NCBI RefSeq assembly: GCF_001956915.1
Contig: NZ_MLJO01000024.1
Coordinates: 1-64,000 of the forward strand
Reading direction: 5' to 3'
Source of the DNA: Intrasporangium flavum
Lineage (GTDB): Bacteria; Actinomycetota; Actinomycetes; Actinomycetales; Dermatophilaceae
DNA: 64,000 bases
The position numbers and the translations under genes are program-made. Shown piece after piece: positions 53,028 through 61,724 of this stretch; positions within the stretch are counted from its first letter, which is position 1, and every line of letters begins with the position of its first letter. The notes beneath the pieces were generated by a model that saw only the letters and a program-made list of their open reading frames with translations, ran no database searches and was not told where the DNA came from.

Positions 53028-53891
53028 TCAGCCTCGCTGGTCGGTGGCCGGCGCGTCGGGTGTGTCGTCGTCGGTGGACGCGTCGTCGGTCGACGCGTCG
53101 GTCGTGGACGCGTCGGGCTCGGGCGTCGTGCGCTCGACGGGCTCGAGGTCGACGGCGAGCTCGTCGATGACGGGGTCGCCGACCGGCACGGGTGCCGGGT
53201 GGTCCTCGTCGGTCTCGGAGTGCGCGCCGCACCCGTGGTCGAGGCTGACGACGCGGCCGTCGGAGGGGCTCCACTCGTTGGCACACACGCCGAAGACGGC
53301 CCGCAGCGCGCCCGCCATCGGCACGAAGTAGCCGCACGACGAGCACCGCTCGGACGCCTTCTGCGCGACCTCCGAGGTGGGGCCGTTCTCGCCCTCGTAC
53401 CAGCGCATCGCGGCGGTCTCGCGGCCCTCGGCCGACAGGACCCGCTTGCGGCCGAGGCCGAGCTCGTCGAGGGCGACCCGGTCGACGTCCTCGTCGCCGG
53501 TCGCCTCGAAGCCGGCCTCGAGGTTGGGGTCGTCGAGGCGGTAGGGCAGCACGTCGCCGGCGCCGAGGTCGCCCGGGGCGAGGCGGTCGGCGTAGGGCAC
53601 CCACTCGGGCGCGAGCACGGCGTCGGAACCGGGCAGCAGGTTGGTCTCGCAGACCGTGGCGACCTTGCCCCGGGGCACGCGCGCGACGCTGACGCCCCAG
53701 CGCCAGCCGCGGTAGCCGGGCGAGGTGCAGGCGAACCAGTGCATGGCGAGGCGCTCGCCCAGCGCCTCGACCCCGAGGTGCTCCCCGACCGTGCCGGGCT
53801 CGGCAATCCCGTCGAGGGCGCCGCGCGCGAGGTCGACGGCCGCGGCGAGCACGGCGTCCTGCTTGGTGGTGGTGGCGATCATCGCCGTCAC
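53028..53891 (-). CDS. DUF3027 protein with low-complexity DAS tail
   Basis: A 287-aa protein with the actinobacterial DUF3027 core (LAMHWFACTSPGYRGWRWGVSVARVPRGK, PEWVPYADRLAPGDLGAGDVLP) and a zinc-ribbon-like pair of cysteines (ERCSSCGYF) followed by VCANEWSPSDGRVV. The last 40 residues are Asp/Ala/Ser/Thr repeats coded by GACGCGTC units. GTG overlaps the cold-shock gene stop (GTGA). Function unknown. Confidence 0.85.
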   Translation of the reverse strand: MTAMIATTTKQDAVLAAAVDLARGALDGIAEPGTVGEHLGVEALGERLAMHWFACTSPGYRGWRWGVSVARVPRGKVATVCETNLLPGSDAVLAPEWVPYADRLAPGDLGAGDVLPYRLDDPNLEAGFEATGDEDVDRVALDELGLGRKRVLSAEGRETAAMRWYEGENGPTSEVAQKASERCSSCGYFVPMAGALRAVFGVCANEWSPSDGRVVSLDHGCGAHSETDEDHPAPVPVGDPVIDELAVDLEPVERTTPEPDASTTDASTDDASTDDDTPDAPATDQRG

Positions 53892-54283
53892 TTCTCCAGC
53901 TCGTCGGCGAGGCCGCGCAGGGCCCGCGCGACGTTCGAGGTGAGCTTGCGCTCGGGACGGCGACCGGCGCGGTAGGCGTTGCCCACCCCGTCGAGCAGCT
54001 GCACGACGTCCTCGATGATGACCGTGAGCTCCTCGGTCGACCTGCGCTCGCGCTTGGTGATGTTGGCGGCGACCGACTGCGTGGGTTCGAGCACCTTGAC
54101 CTGCAGCGCCTGGGCGCCCTTGCGGCCCTCGACGACGCCGAACTCGACGCGCGCGCCCTTCTTGAGCGTCGTGACGCCCTCGGGGAGCGCGTTCGCGTGC
54201 AGGAAGACGTCACGGCCGTCGTCCTCGGAGATGAATCCGAAGCCCTTGTCCGCGTCGTAGAACCTGACCTTGCCAGTCGGCAC
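53888..54283 (-). CDS. Cold-shock-domain protein with C-terminal extension
   Basis: A 131-aa protein. The first 65 residues are a cold-shock domain (TGKVRFYDADKGFGFISEDDGRDVFLHANAL with RNP1 and RNP2), then a helical tail (STEELTVIIEDVVQLLDGVG) not found in classic 67-aa Csp. GTG 54283 has GAGGTGG upstream. It binds single-stranded nucleic acid and is coupled to the DUF3027 gene, a conserved actinobacterial pair. Confidence 0.87.
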   Translation of the reverse strand: MPTGKVRFYDADKGFGFISEDDGRDVFLHANALPEGVTTLKKGARVEFGVVEGRKGAQALQVKVLEPTQSVAANITKRERRSTEELTVIIEDVVQLLDGVGNAYRAGRRPERKLTSNVARALRGLADELEK

Positions 54284-54420
54284 AGCCCACCTCGTTGATC
54301 TCGGTCGCTCGGCCCTCCCGGGCACGACGCGATGGCGCTCCTTGCGCTCTGCTCCAGCCTAACGGCTGGGAGCAAACGGGATTTCGCCCTGTGCCCCGTG
54401 GGGCACGCCGGCCGCGCGTG

Positions 54421-55374
54421 TCAGGCGGACGCGTCGCTCGGGCTGATCCCCCACGTGCCGGTCCACTCCTGCCCGGGCTCGAGCACGACGAGGCCGTCGC
54501 CGGAGTTGAAGGCCTCGGCGGGGCAGCTCATCGGCTCGACGGCGATGCCGGGCACGCCCTTGCGGTCGCGGGCCACGGCGGTGAACACCTGCAGCCACGG
54601 GAAGGCCTCGTCGGCCCACAGCGTCAGGGTGCCGGACGCCGTGGCGACGCTCGCGCGCCAGGCCCCGTCGTCGTCGCGCAGGACGTCGGTGAAGGCGGTG
54701 TCGAGGTTCGTGGCGCCGACGGCGCGCGCTGAGCGGAAGTCCTGCTCGGTGCCCTCGACGGGCGTCGTGCCGGTCGGCAGCAGGCGGTCGTCGACGTCGA
54801 CGCGCGTGGCGGCGGGCACCTGCAGCCGCACGTCGGACAGGTCGGTGTCGCCGATGGCGAGGTAGGGGTGGGCGCCGTAGCCGAACGGCGCCGGGGCGGT
54901 GCCGACGTTGCGGGCGGCGACGGTGACGACGAGGCCGGAGTCGTCGAGCAGGTAGGTGGTGCGCAGGTCGAGGTGCCAGTCCCAGCCCGGCTGGGGGTGC
55001 AGGCGGTAGCCGACGGTCACGGCGTCGTCCTCGAGGTCGACGAGCTCCCACAGGGCCCAGCGCACGAGGCCGTGGCTCGCGTTGCGGAGCGGCACCTCGG
55101 TGACGGGCAGCTGGTGCTCGGTGCCGGCGAAGTCGTAGCGACCGTCGCGGATCCGGTTGGGCCACGGCATCAGCTGCTGGCCGCGCCCGGAGGCGCACGC
55201 CTCGTCGGCGTCGTAGCCGGCGACGAGGTCGATGCCGTCGCGGGTCAGCGTGCGCAGCCCGCCGCCGACCTCGACGACCGTCGCCTCGAAGGGGCCGTGC
55301 CCGATGGTCCACTGCTGGCCCGTCGGCGACGGCGGCCCGGACGGACCGGGCGAGGCGGGGCTGAGCGCGCTCAT
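54421..55374 (-). CDS. Aldose 1-epimerase-family protein
   Basis: A 317-aa beta-sandwich enzyme interconverting sugar anomers. LMPWPNRIRDGRYDF, NASHGLVRWALWELVD (catalytic His region) and GYGAHPYLAIGDTDLSDV (second His) are typical, and the general base Glu is in IAVEPMSCPAEAF. ATG 55374, nine bases downstream of another ATG. Substrate sugar unknown. Confidence 0.87.
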   Translation of the reverse strand: MSALSPASPGPSGPPSPTGQQWTIGHGPFEATVVEVGGGLRTLTRDGIDLVAGYDADEACASGRGQQLMPWPNRIRDGRYDFAGTEHQLPVTEVPLRNASHGLVRWALWELVDLEDDAVTVGYRLHPQPGWDWHLDLRTTYLLDDSGLVVTVAARNVGTAPAPFGYGAHPYLAIGDTDLSDVRLQVPAATRVDVDDRLLPTGTTPVEGTEQDFRSARAVGATNLDTAFTDVLRDDDGAWRASVATASGTLTLWADEAFPWLQVFTAVARDRKGVPGIAVEPMSCPAEAFNSGDGLVVLEPGQEWTGTWGISPSDASA

Positions 55375-55445
55375 GCGGCACACGCTAGCGGTCCACGATG
55401 CGTGACGAGCGCAGGTGGGCAGCAGGCGGGCACTAGGTTGGGAGG

Positions 55446-57719
55446 ATGGCCACCCCGAGCCGCAGCCTGGCCGACGACATCCGCGGGCGCAGCGACGCCG
55501 AGCTCGTCGACCTCGTGCTCGCCCGGCCCGACCTGGCCCGACCGGCCCCGGCCGACCTCACCGGTCTCGCGGCACGGGCCAGCACCCGGGCCAGCGTCCA
55601 GCGCGCCGTCGAGGCCCTCGACCGGGGGCACCTGCAGGTGCTCGAGGCGCTGCTCGTCGCCGGCGACGGCGTCCCGCTGGAACGCGTCCGTGAGCTGCTC
55701 GGCACCGACGACGTGACGCTCGTCGAGGCGCTCGTCGAGGACCTGTGGCGCCGCGCCCTCGTGTGGCGGGGCGCCGACGGCGAGCACGTCGTGCGCACCG
55801 TGCCCGAGGTGCTCGGCACGTCGTTGGCCGGGCTGGGGCCGCCCCTGCGCGAGCTGCGCCAGACCTTCGTGCCCGAGGATGCCGACCCCGTCGCCATCGG
55901 GCAGGCCCTCGCCGAGGCGCCGTCGGAGGCGCGGACCATGCTCGAGCGGATGACGTGGGGCCCGCCGCTCGGTGTCATGCCGACCGGGCCGGCCGGGCGG
56001 TCCACGGCGCGCTGGCTGCTCGAGCGCCACCTCCTCGTCCCCGTCGCCTCCGACCGCGTCATGCTCCCCCGCGAGGTCGGGCTGGCCCTGCGCGGCGGGC
56101 ACCTGCACCGGGCCCCCGAGCTGACCCCGCCCGACATCGAGGCGCGCAGCGTGTCCCTCGTCGACGCCGTCGCCGGCGGGGCCGCGAGCGAGCTGCTCAC
56201 CCACGTCGACGAGCTCGCCGCCGCGTGGGGCGCCGAGCCCCCACGCGTCCTGCGCGCCGGGGGCCTCTCGGTGCGCGACCTGCGCGCCGTCCAGGACGTG
56301 CTCGACGTCGACGCCGACCGCACCGCGTTCGTCGTCGAGGTGGCGCACGCCGCGGGCCTCGTCGCCGACGACGGTGAGGTCGTGCCCGTGTGGGCCCCCA
56401 CCTCCGAGATCGACGACTGGAGCAGCGCCGAGTCCGGCCACCGCTGGGCCACGCTCGCGCTGGCCTGGTTCGCCTCCACCCGGGCGCCGCACCTCGTCGG
56501 GCGACGCGCGTCGGGCAGCGGCACCGCCAACGCGTTGGGCCCCGACGTGCAGTGGCCCGCGATCCGCGCCGTGCGCCGCGACGTGCTGCGCGAGCTCGCC
56601 TCCCTCGAGCCGGGGCAGGCCGCCGACGCCGAGTCGCTGCGGGCCCGGCTGACGTGGCGCCGGCCCAACCGTCCCTCGGCGGTGCTCGGCGAGGCCGTCG
56701 ACGCCGTCCTTCGGGAGGCCGAGTGGCTCGGCGTCACCGGGCGCGGGGCCCTCTCACCGGCCGGCCGGGTGCTCGTCGACGAGGAGCCGCCCGAGGGCGA
56801 CCGGCTCGCCGCCGTGGCCGCGGCCATGTCGCCGCACCTGCCGGCGCCCGTCGACCACGTGCTCGTCCAGGCCGACCTCACGGCCGTCGCCCCCGGGCCG
56901 CTCGTCGGCGGCCTCGGCTCGTTCATGCGGCTGTCGGCCGACGTCGAGTCGCGCGGCGGCGCCACGGTGTACCGGTTCACGCCCGAGTCGGTGCGCCGGG
57001 CCCTCGACGCCGGGTGGAGCGCGGCCGAGTTCCTCGACACGGTGCGCCGCTCGAGCCGCACGCCCGTGCCGCAGCCGCTCGAGTACCTCGTCACCGACGT
57101 CGCGCGCCGCCACGGCCAGACCCGCATCGGCGGCGCGGCGGCGTACGTCCGCTCCGACGACGAGTCGGTGCTCGACACGATGCTCGCCTCCCGCGACCTC
57201 GCTCCCCTGCAGCTGCGCCGGCTCGCGCCCACGGTGCTCGTGTCGACCGCGAACCCGCGCACCCTCGTCGACCTGCTGCGCGACAACGGGTTCGCCCCCG
57301 TCCACGAGGGGTCCGACGGCACCGTCGTGCACGCCGAGACGCCGAAGCGTCGGGCCGGGTCACGGCGTCGGGGCCCCGGCCCGGTGGTGTCGCCGGTCGA
57401 CCGCGACAACACCCGCTCGCTCGTGTCGGGGCTGCGCGTCGCCGAGGCCACCGCCGTGCAGCGGCGCGCCGACGAGGAGGCCCGCCCCGGTCCGCGCCTC
57501 GAGGCCATGGACCCGGTCGTGACGCTCTCGCTGCTGCGCGACGCCGTCGCCGACCGGCACGGCGTCTGGATCGGCTACTCCGACGGCCACGGCACGACGA
57601 CGCGTCACCTCATCCACCCCCAGCGGGTGGAGGGCGGGCGCGTCCGGGCCACCGACGAGTCCGGCCACGAGCGGTCGTGGTCGGTGCACCGCATCACCGG
57701 CGCCAGCCTCGAGGCCTGA
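55446..57719 (+). CDS. Helicase-associated/WYL protein
   Basis: A 757-aa protein seen next to XPB in actinobacteria. It has winged-helix-like repeats in the first 550 residues (helicase-associated domains, with VDHVLVQADLTAVAPGPL as the best-conserved part) and a C-terminal WYL domain (AVADRHGVWIGYSDGHGTTTRHLIHP) that may bind ligands or nucleic acid. It has no Walker motifs, so it is not a helicase itself. The LigD-like gene follows after 6 bp. Confidence 0.85.
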   Translation: MATPSRSLADDIRGRSDAELVDLVLARPDLARPAPADLTGLAARASTRASVQRAVEALDRGHLQVLEALLVAGDGVPLERVRELLGTDDVTLVEALVEDLWRRALVWRGADGEHVVRTVPEVLGTSLAGLGPPLRELRQTFVPEDADPVAIGQALAEAPSEARTMLERMTWGPPLGVMPTGPAGRSTARWLLERHLLVPVASDRVMLPREVGLALRGGHLHRAPELTPPDIEARSVSLVDAVAGGAASELLTHVDELAAAWGAEPPRVLRAGGLSVRDLRAVQDVLDVDADRTAFVVEVAHAAGLVADDGEVVPVWAPTSEIDDWSSAESGHRWATLALAWFASTRAPHLVGRRASGSGTANALGPDVQWPAIRAVRRDVLRELASLEPGQAADAESLRARLTWRRPNRPSAVLGEAVDAVLREAEWLGVTGRGALSPAGRVLVDEEPPEGDRLAAVAAAMSPHLPAPVDHVLVQADLTAVAPGPLVGGLGSFMRLSADVESRGGATVYRFTPESVRRALDAGWSAAEFLDTVRRSSRTPVPQPLEYLVTDVARRHGQTRIGGAAAYVRSDDESVLDTMLASRDLAPLQLRRLAPTVLVSTANPRTLVDLLRDNGFAPVHEGSDGTVVHAETPKRRAGSRRRGPGPVVSPVDRDNTRSLVSGLRVAEATAVQRRADEEARPGPRLEAMDPVVTLSLLRDAVADRHGVWIGYSDGHGTTTRHLIHPQRVEGGRVRATDESGHERSWSVHRITGASLEA

Positions 57720-57725
57720 GCGGCC

Positions 57726-58106
57726 GTGACGGGTCTCGGGCGTCACGGCGACCACCGGCCGGCGTTCGTGCTGCACGACCACCGCAAGCCGCGGCCGCAC
57801 TTCGACCTGAGGCTCGAGGAGGGCGGCGTGCTGCGCTCCTGGGCCGTGCCGAAGGGCCTGCCGTCGTCGAGCCGCCACGACCGGCTGGCCGTCGCCGTGG
57901 ACGACCACGCGATGGACCACCTCGACTACACCGACGCGGACAAGTCCGTCGCCGACACCGGGTGGTGGCAGGAGGAGTCGCGCGACGACCGCCGGATCGT
58001 CTTCGTCCTGCACGGGCGGGGCCCGGCGCGGCGGTACGCGCTCATCCGGACCGACCGCGACTGGCTGCTCCACCTGACCAAGGAGCAGCCGGACCAGCCC
58101 GGCTGA
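57726..58106 (+). CDS. Stand-alone LigD 3'-phosphoesterase domain
   Basis: A 126-aa protein matching only the PE domain of the NHEJ ligase LigD. FVLHDHRKPRPHFDLRLEEGG holds the active-site residues His19, His25, Asp27 and Arg29 by alignment to known LigD-PE, and AMDHLDY supplies a further His. It should trim 3'-ribonucleotide or 3'-phosphate ends. GTG start 6 bp after the WYL gene. No ligase or primase domain lies beside it. Confidence 0.85.
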   Translation: MTGLGRHGDHRPAFVLHDHRKPRPHFDLRLEEGGVLRSWAVPKGLPSSSRHDRLAVAVDDHAMDHLDYTDADKSVADTGWWQEESRDDRRIVFVLHGRGPARRYALIRTDRDWLLHLTKEQPDQPG

Positions 58107-58112
58107 GCGCCG

Positions 58113-59045
58113 TCAGGCCCCGGCGAGGGCCCGAACGACGTTGCTCGGGCTGGGCCGGCCGAGCCGCCCGGCCATCCAGACCGAGGTCTCGACGAGCGCG
58201 TCGAGGTCGACGCCCGTCTCGACGCCGGCGCCGTGCAGCGCCCACACCAGGTCCTCGGTGGCGAGGTTGCCGGTCGCCGACTTCGCGTAGGGGCAGCCCC
58301 CGAGGCCGCCGGCCGACGCGTCGACGACCGAGACGCCGTCGGCCAGCGCGGCCATCGTGTTGGCGAGCGCCTGGCCGTAGGTGTCGTGGAAGTGCACGGC
58401 GACGCGGTCGGTGCCGATGCCGCGGCGGCCGAGCGCGTCGAGCAGGCGGTGCACGTGCCCGGTGGTGCCGACGCCGATGGTGTCGCCGAGGCTCAGCTCG
58501 TGGCAGCCGAGGTCCATGAGGCGCTCGGCCGTCTCGACGACCTGGTCGACGGGCACCGGCCCCTCCCACGGGTCGCCGAAGCACATGGACACGTAGGCGC
58601 GCACCCACATGCCGTCCGCGAGCGCCCGCTTCACGACCGGCTCGAACATCGCGTACTGCTCGGCGACGGACCGGTTGAGGTTCTTCTGCGCGAAGGTCTC
58701 GGTGGCCGAGCCGAAGATCGCGATGGCCGTGAGGCCCAGCTCCTCGGCCCGGTCGAGGCCGCGCTCGTTGGGCACGAGGGCGGGGCGAGCACGCCCGATG
58801 CCGTCGGGCCCGAGGGCGCCGAGCACCTCCTCGGCGTCGCCCATCTGCGGCACCCACTTCGCGGGCACGAACGAGGTCGTCTCGATGGTGCCCAGCCCGG
58901 CGGCCTCGAGGCGCCGGATGAACTCGACCTTCGTGGCGGCCGGAACGACGGTCTTCTCGTTCTGGAGGCCGTCGCGCGGACCGACCTCGTAGATCGTCAC
59001 CTTCGCCGGCAGCCCCGTCGCCGCCTCGACCTGTGGGGATCGCAT
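58113..59045 (-). CDS. Hydroxymethylglutaryl-CoA lyase
   Basis: A 310-aa TIM-barrel enzyme splitting HMG-CoA to acetyl-CoA and acetoacetate, the last step of leucine breakdown. EVGPRDGLQNEKTVV at the start binds metal (Asp), and AGGLGGCPYAKSATGNLATEDLV has the catalytic cysteine. No leucine-degradation partner is adjacent. It is convergent with the LigD-like gene and divergent from XPB. Confidence 0.9.
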   Translation of the reverse strand: MRSPQVEAATGLPAKVTIYEVGPRDGLQNEKTVVPAATKVEFIRRLEAAGLGTIETTSFVPAKWVPQMGDAEEVLGALGPDGIGRARPALVPNERGLDRAEELGLTAIAIFGSATETFAQKNLNRSVAEQYAMFEPVVKRALADGMWVRAYVSMCFGDPWEGPVPVDQVVETAERLMDLGCHELSLGDTIGVGTTGHVHRLLDALGRRGIGTDRVAVHFHDTYGQALANTMAALADGVSVVDASAGGLGGCPYAKSATGNLATEDLVWALHGAGVETGVDLDALVETSVWMAGRLGRPSPSNVVRALAGA

Positions 59046-59075
59046 TCGCCCATACTGTCACCACGGCATCCCGCC

Positions 59076-59127
59076 CCGGTTCGAGGTATTCGACGACCAC
59101 CGGCGGTCGCGGAATACCTCGAACCGG
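59076..59127. repeat. Hairpin with 16-bp perfect arms in a divergent promoter
   Basis: CCGGTTCGAGGTATTC (59076-59091) and its exact inverted copy (59112-59127), with an inner CGACC/GGTCG hairpin. It lies between the HMG-CoA lyase and XPB starts, where a terminator would make little sense. Confidence 0.75.
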
Positions 59128-59148
59128 CGAGAAGGTTGAGCACTGACG

Positions 59149-60801
59149 ATGAATGACGGACCCCTGATCGTCCAGAGCGACAAGACGCTGCTCCTCGAGG
59201 TCGACCACCCGCGCGCCGAGGCAGCGCGGCGCGCCATCGCCCCCTTCGCCGAGCTCGAGCGGGCACCCGAGCACGTGCACACCTACCGCATCACCCCGCT
59301 CGGCCTGTGGAACGCGCGCGCCGCCGGGCACGACGCCGAGCAGGTCGTCGACGCCCTCATGGGCTTCAGCCGGTACGCCGTGCCGCACGCCCTGCTCGTC
59401 GACGTCGCCGACACGATGGACCGCTACGGCCGCCTCACCCTCGAGAAGGAGGGCTTCGCCGACTCCCCCGAGGGGACGCGTCTCGTGCTGCGCACGACCG
59501 ACCGCCCGGTGCTCGAGGAGGTGCTGCGGCACAAGAAGATCAAGCCGCTGACCGGCGAGCGTATCGACGACCTCGCGGTCACGGTCCACCCGAGCGAGCG
59601 CGGCACCCTCAAGCAGGAGCTGCTCAAGGTCGGCTGGCCGGCCGAAGACCTCGCCGGCTACGTCGACGGCGAGGCCCACCCCATCGACCTGCGCCAGGAC
59701 GGCTGGTCGCTGCGGCCCTACCAGCAGCACGCCGTCGACGGCTTCTGGCACGGTGGCTCCGGCGTCGTCGTGCTCCCCTGCGGCGCCGGCAAGACGCTCG
59801 TCGGCGCCGGGGCGATGGCCGCGGCCAAGGCCACGACGCTCATCCTCGTGACGAACACCGTCAGCGCCCGGCAGTGGAAGGACGAGCTACTGCGGCGCAC
59901 GAGCCTCACCGAGGACGAGATCGGCGAGTACTCCGGCGCCCGCAAGGAGATCCGCCCCGTTACCATCGCGACCTACCAGGTGCTGACGACCCGCCGGAAG
60001 GGCGCCTACACCCACCTCGACCTGCTCGATGCCCGCGACTGGGGCCTCGTCGTCTACGACGAGGTGCACCTGCTGCCCGCTCCGATCTTCCGGATGACTG
60101 CCGACCTGCAGGCGCGGCGTCGGCTGGGCCTGACCGCCACCCTGGTGCGCGAGGACGGGCGGGAGGCCGACGTCTTCAGCCTCATCGGCCCCAAGCGCTT
60201 CGACGCGCCGTGGAAGGACATCGAGGCGCAGGGCTACATCGCCCCGGCCGACTGCGTCGAGGTGCGCATCACGCTGCCCGAGGGCCAGCGGATGGCCTAC
60301 GCGACGAGCGAGCCGGACGACCGCTACCGCCTCGCCTCGTGCACCGACGCCAAGCTGCCGGTCGTCGAGACGCTGGCGAAGAAGCACACCGGCGAGCCGA
60401 CGCTCGTCATCGGCCAGTACCTCGACCAGCTGCACGAGGTGGCCGAGCGGCTCGGCGCCGACGTCATCACCGGCGAGACCACCGTCAAGGAGCGCCAGCG
60501 GCTCTACGACGCGTTCCGCACCGGGGAGATCAGCACGCTGGTCGTCAGCAAGGTCGCCAACTTCTCCATCGACCTGCCCGAGGCCAGCGTCGCCATCCAG
60601 ATCAGCGGCACCTTCGGCTCGCGCCAGGAGGAGGCCCAGCGCCTCGGACGCGTGCTGAGGCCCAAGGGCGACGGCCGCACGGCGCACTTCTACACCGTCG
60701 TCTCGCGCGACACCGTCGACGCGGACTTCGCCGCCCACCGGCAGCGCTTCCTCGCCGAGCAGGGCTACGCCTACCGGATCGTCGACGCCGACGACCTCTG
60801 A
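59149..60801 (+). CDS. DNA repair helicase XPB
   Basis: A 550-aa SF2 helicase of the bacterial XPB family. An N-terminal damage-recognition-like domain (to about residue 170) precedes Walker A PCGAGKT (210-216), DEVH (YDEVHLLPA), the GLTATLVREDGREADVF block with the RED motif, and motif VI QRLGRVLRP. It should unwind or translocate on DNA in repair. ATG 59149 with GAGAAGG further up. Confidence 0.92.
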   Translation: MNDGPLIVQSDKTLLLEVDHPRAEAARRAIAPFAELERAPEHVHTYRITPLGLWNARAAGHDAEQVVDALMGFSRYAVPHALLVDVADTMDRYGRLTLEKEGFADSPEGTRLVLRTTDRPVLEEVLRHKKIKPLTGERIDDLAVTVHPSERGTLKQELLKVGWPAEDLAGYVDGEAHPIDLRQDGWSLRPYQQHAVDGFWHGGSGVVVLPCGAGKTLVGAGAMAAAKATTLILVTNTVSARQWKDELLRRTSLTEDEIGEYSGARKEIRPVTIATYQVLTTRRKGAYTHLDLLDARDWGLVVYDEVHLLPAPIFRMTADLQARRRLGLTATLVREDGREADVFSLIGPKRFDAPWKDIEAQGYIAPADCVEVRITLPEGQRMAYATSEPDDRYRLASCTDAKLPVVETLAKKHTGEPTLVIGQYLDQLHEVAERLGADVITGETTVKERQRLYDAFRTGEISTLVVSKVANFSIDLPEASVAIQISGTFGSRQEEAQRLGRVLRPKGDGRTAHFYTVVSRDTVDADFAAHRQRFLAEQGYAYRIVDADDL

Positions 60802-60849
60802 CGCGTCCCGCCCGTCTCCTCAGGGGCTCGCCCCCGTGGTGGCACGGGC

Positions 60850-60882
60850 GGGGCCCCGTCCGACGTGGTCGGACGGGGCCCC
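60850..60882 (+). terminator. Terminator after XPB
   Basis: GGGGCCCCGTCCGAC, loop GTG and the exact complement form a 15-bp stem 49 bp after the stop. A second hairpin (GGTCCGCGG/CCGCGGACC, 60914-60956) follows, towards the convergent gene. Confidence 0.8.
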
Positions 60883-60967
60883 TGGGGGAAGCCGGCACTC
60901 GGTGTGCCGGAGTGGTCCGCGGACCGGTGCCCGCCCCGTGGACCGGGCCGCGGACCTGGTGGGTCGA

Positions 60968-61555
60968 TCAGCGCCGGTCGCGGTGACCGGACCAGCTCGA
61001 GCCGTCACGCGAGCCGTCTCGGGAGCCGTCGCGCGAGCCGCTCCACGACCCGTACCGGGAGCCGTCACGGGACCCGTCGCGGTCGCCGTCGCGCCCGTCG
61101 CCGTCGCAGCGGGTGCGGTCGCGGTCGCCCCAGCCGTCGCGGGTCCAGAAGACGCGGTCGCGCCGCGCGTCGGCGAGGACGCGGACGACACCCTCCTTCG
61201 TCGTCTGGGACTGCACCGCGGTGCGGAGGTCGGCCAGCTGGGTGCGCGCCTTCTCGAGCCGGGCGGCGGCGCGGGCCTTCTGCTCGGCGGTGAGCCGGTC
61301 GCTCGCCTGGATCTTCTCGGCGAGGGCCACGACGCGCGCGGCCTGACGGTCGATCGCCGCCGTGACGCGGGTCTTCAGCTCGTCGAGCGTGAGGCTCGCG
61401 AAGCTGGTCCCGGTGTGCGCCGGGGCGAGGGCGTGGACGGCGGGTGGGCTCGCCGTGACCGGCGTCGCGCCCGCCGAGGCGGCGGTGGCGACACCCGACG
61501 TGGCGAGGAAGGCCGCCGCAGCGGCGGCGGCTCGGACCGTGGTGCTCTTCGACAA
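60968..61555 (-). CDS. Secreted protein with DGSR repeat tail
   Basis: A 195-aa exported protein: signal peptide (AAAAAAAFLATSGVATAASA), a two-helix middle part (LDELKTRVTAAIDRQAARVVALAEKI) and a C-terminal tail of DGSR/DGSW repeats coded by a 12-bp repeat. TTG 61555 was chosen because AAAGGAG lies nine bases before it and no ATG is near. Divergent from the response regulator and probably controlled by it. Confidence 0.65.
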   Translation of the reverse strand: MSKSTTVRAAAAAAAFLATSGVATAASAGATPVTASPPAVHALAPAHTGTSFASLTLDELKTRVTAAIDRQAARVVALAEKIQASDRLTAEQKARAAARLEKARTQLADLRTAVQSQTTKEGVVRVLADARRDRVFWTRDGWGDRDRTRCDGDGRDGDRDGSRDGSRYGSWSGSRDGSRDGSRDGSSWSGHRDRR

Positions 61556-61659
61556 CTCGACCAGCTCCTTTGCAAAACCCCCATGGTGTTGCTTCGGACC
61601 CCATCCAGTCTGCCCGAAATGTCCGAATCCGCCACCGGAGGCGCCGGACCCGCCCAGCG

Positions 61660-61705
61660 GTTTCACAGCAAAGGTGCAGGAAAGTTCCCAGCGAACTCCC
61701 AGCCG
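61660..61705. promoter_or_regulatory. OmpR/PhoP-type direct repeats
   Basis: GTTTCACAGCA (61660), GTTCCCAGCGA (61684) and ACTCCCAGCCG (61695) are related 11-bp units, the last two in tandem. This is the layout of OmpR-family binding sites, 20-65 bp before the response-regulator GTG and within reach of the divergent secreted-protein gene. Confidence 0.55.
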
Positions 61706-61724
61706 ACGTGCTGACACTGTTCAC

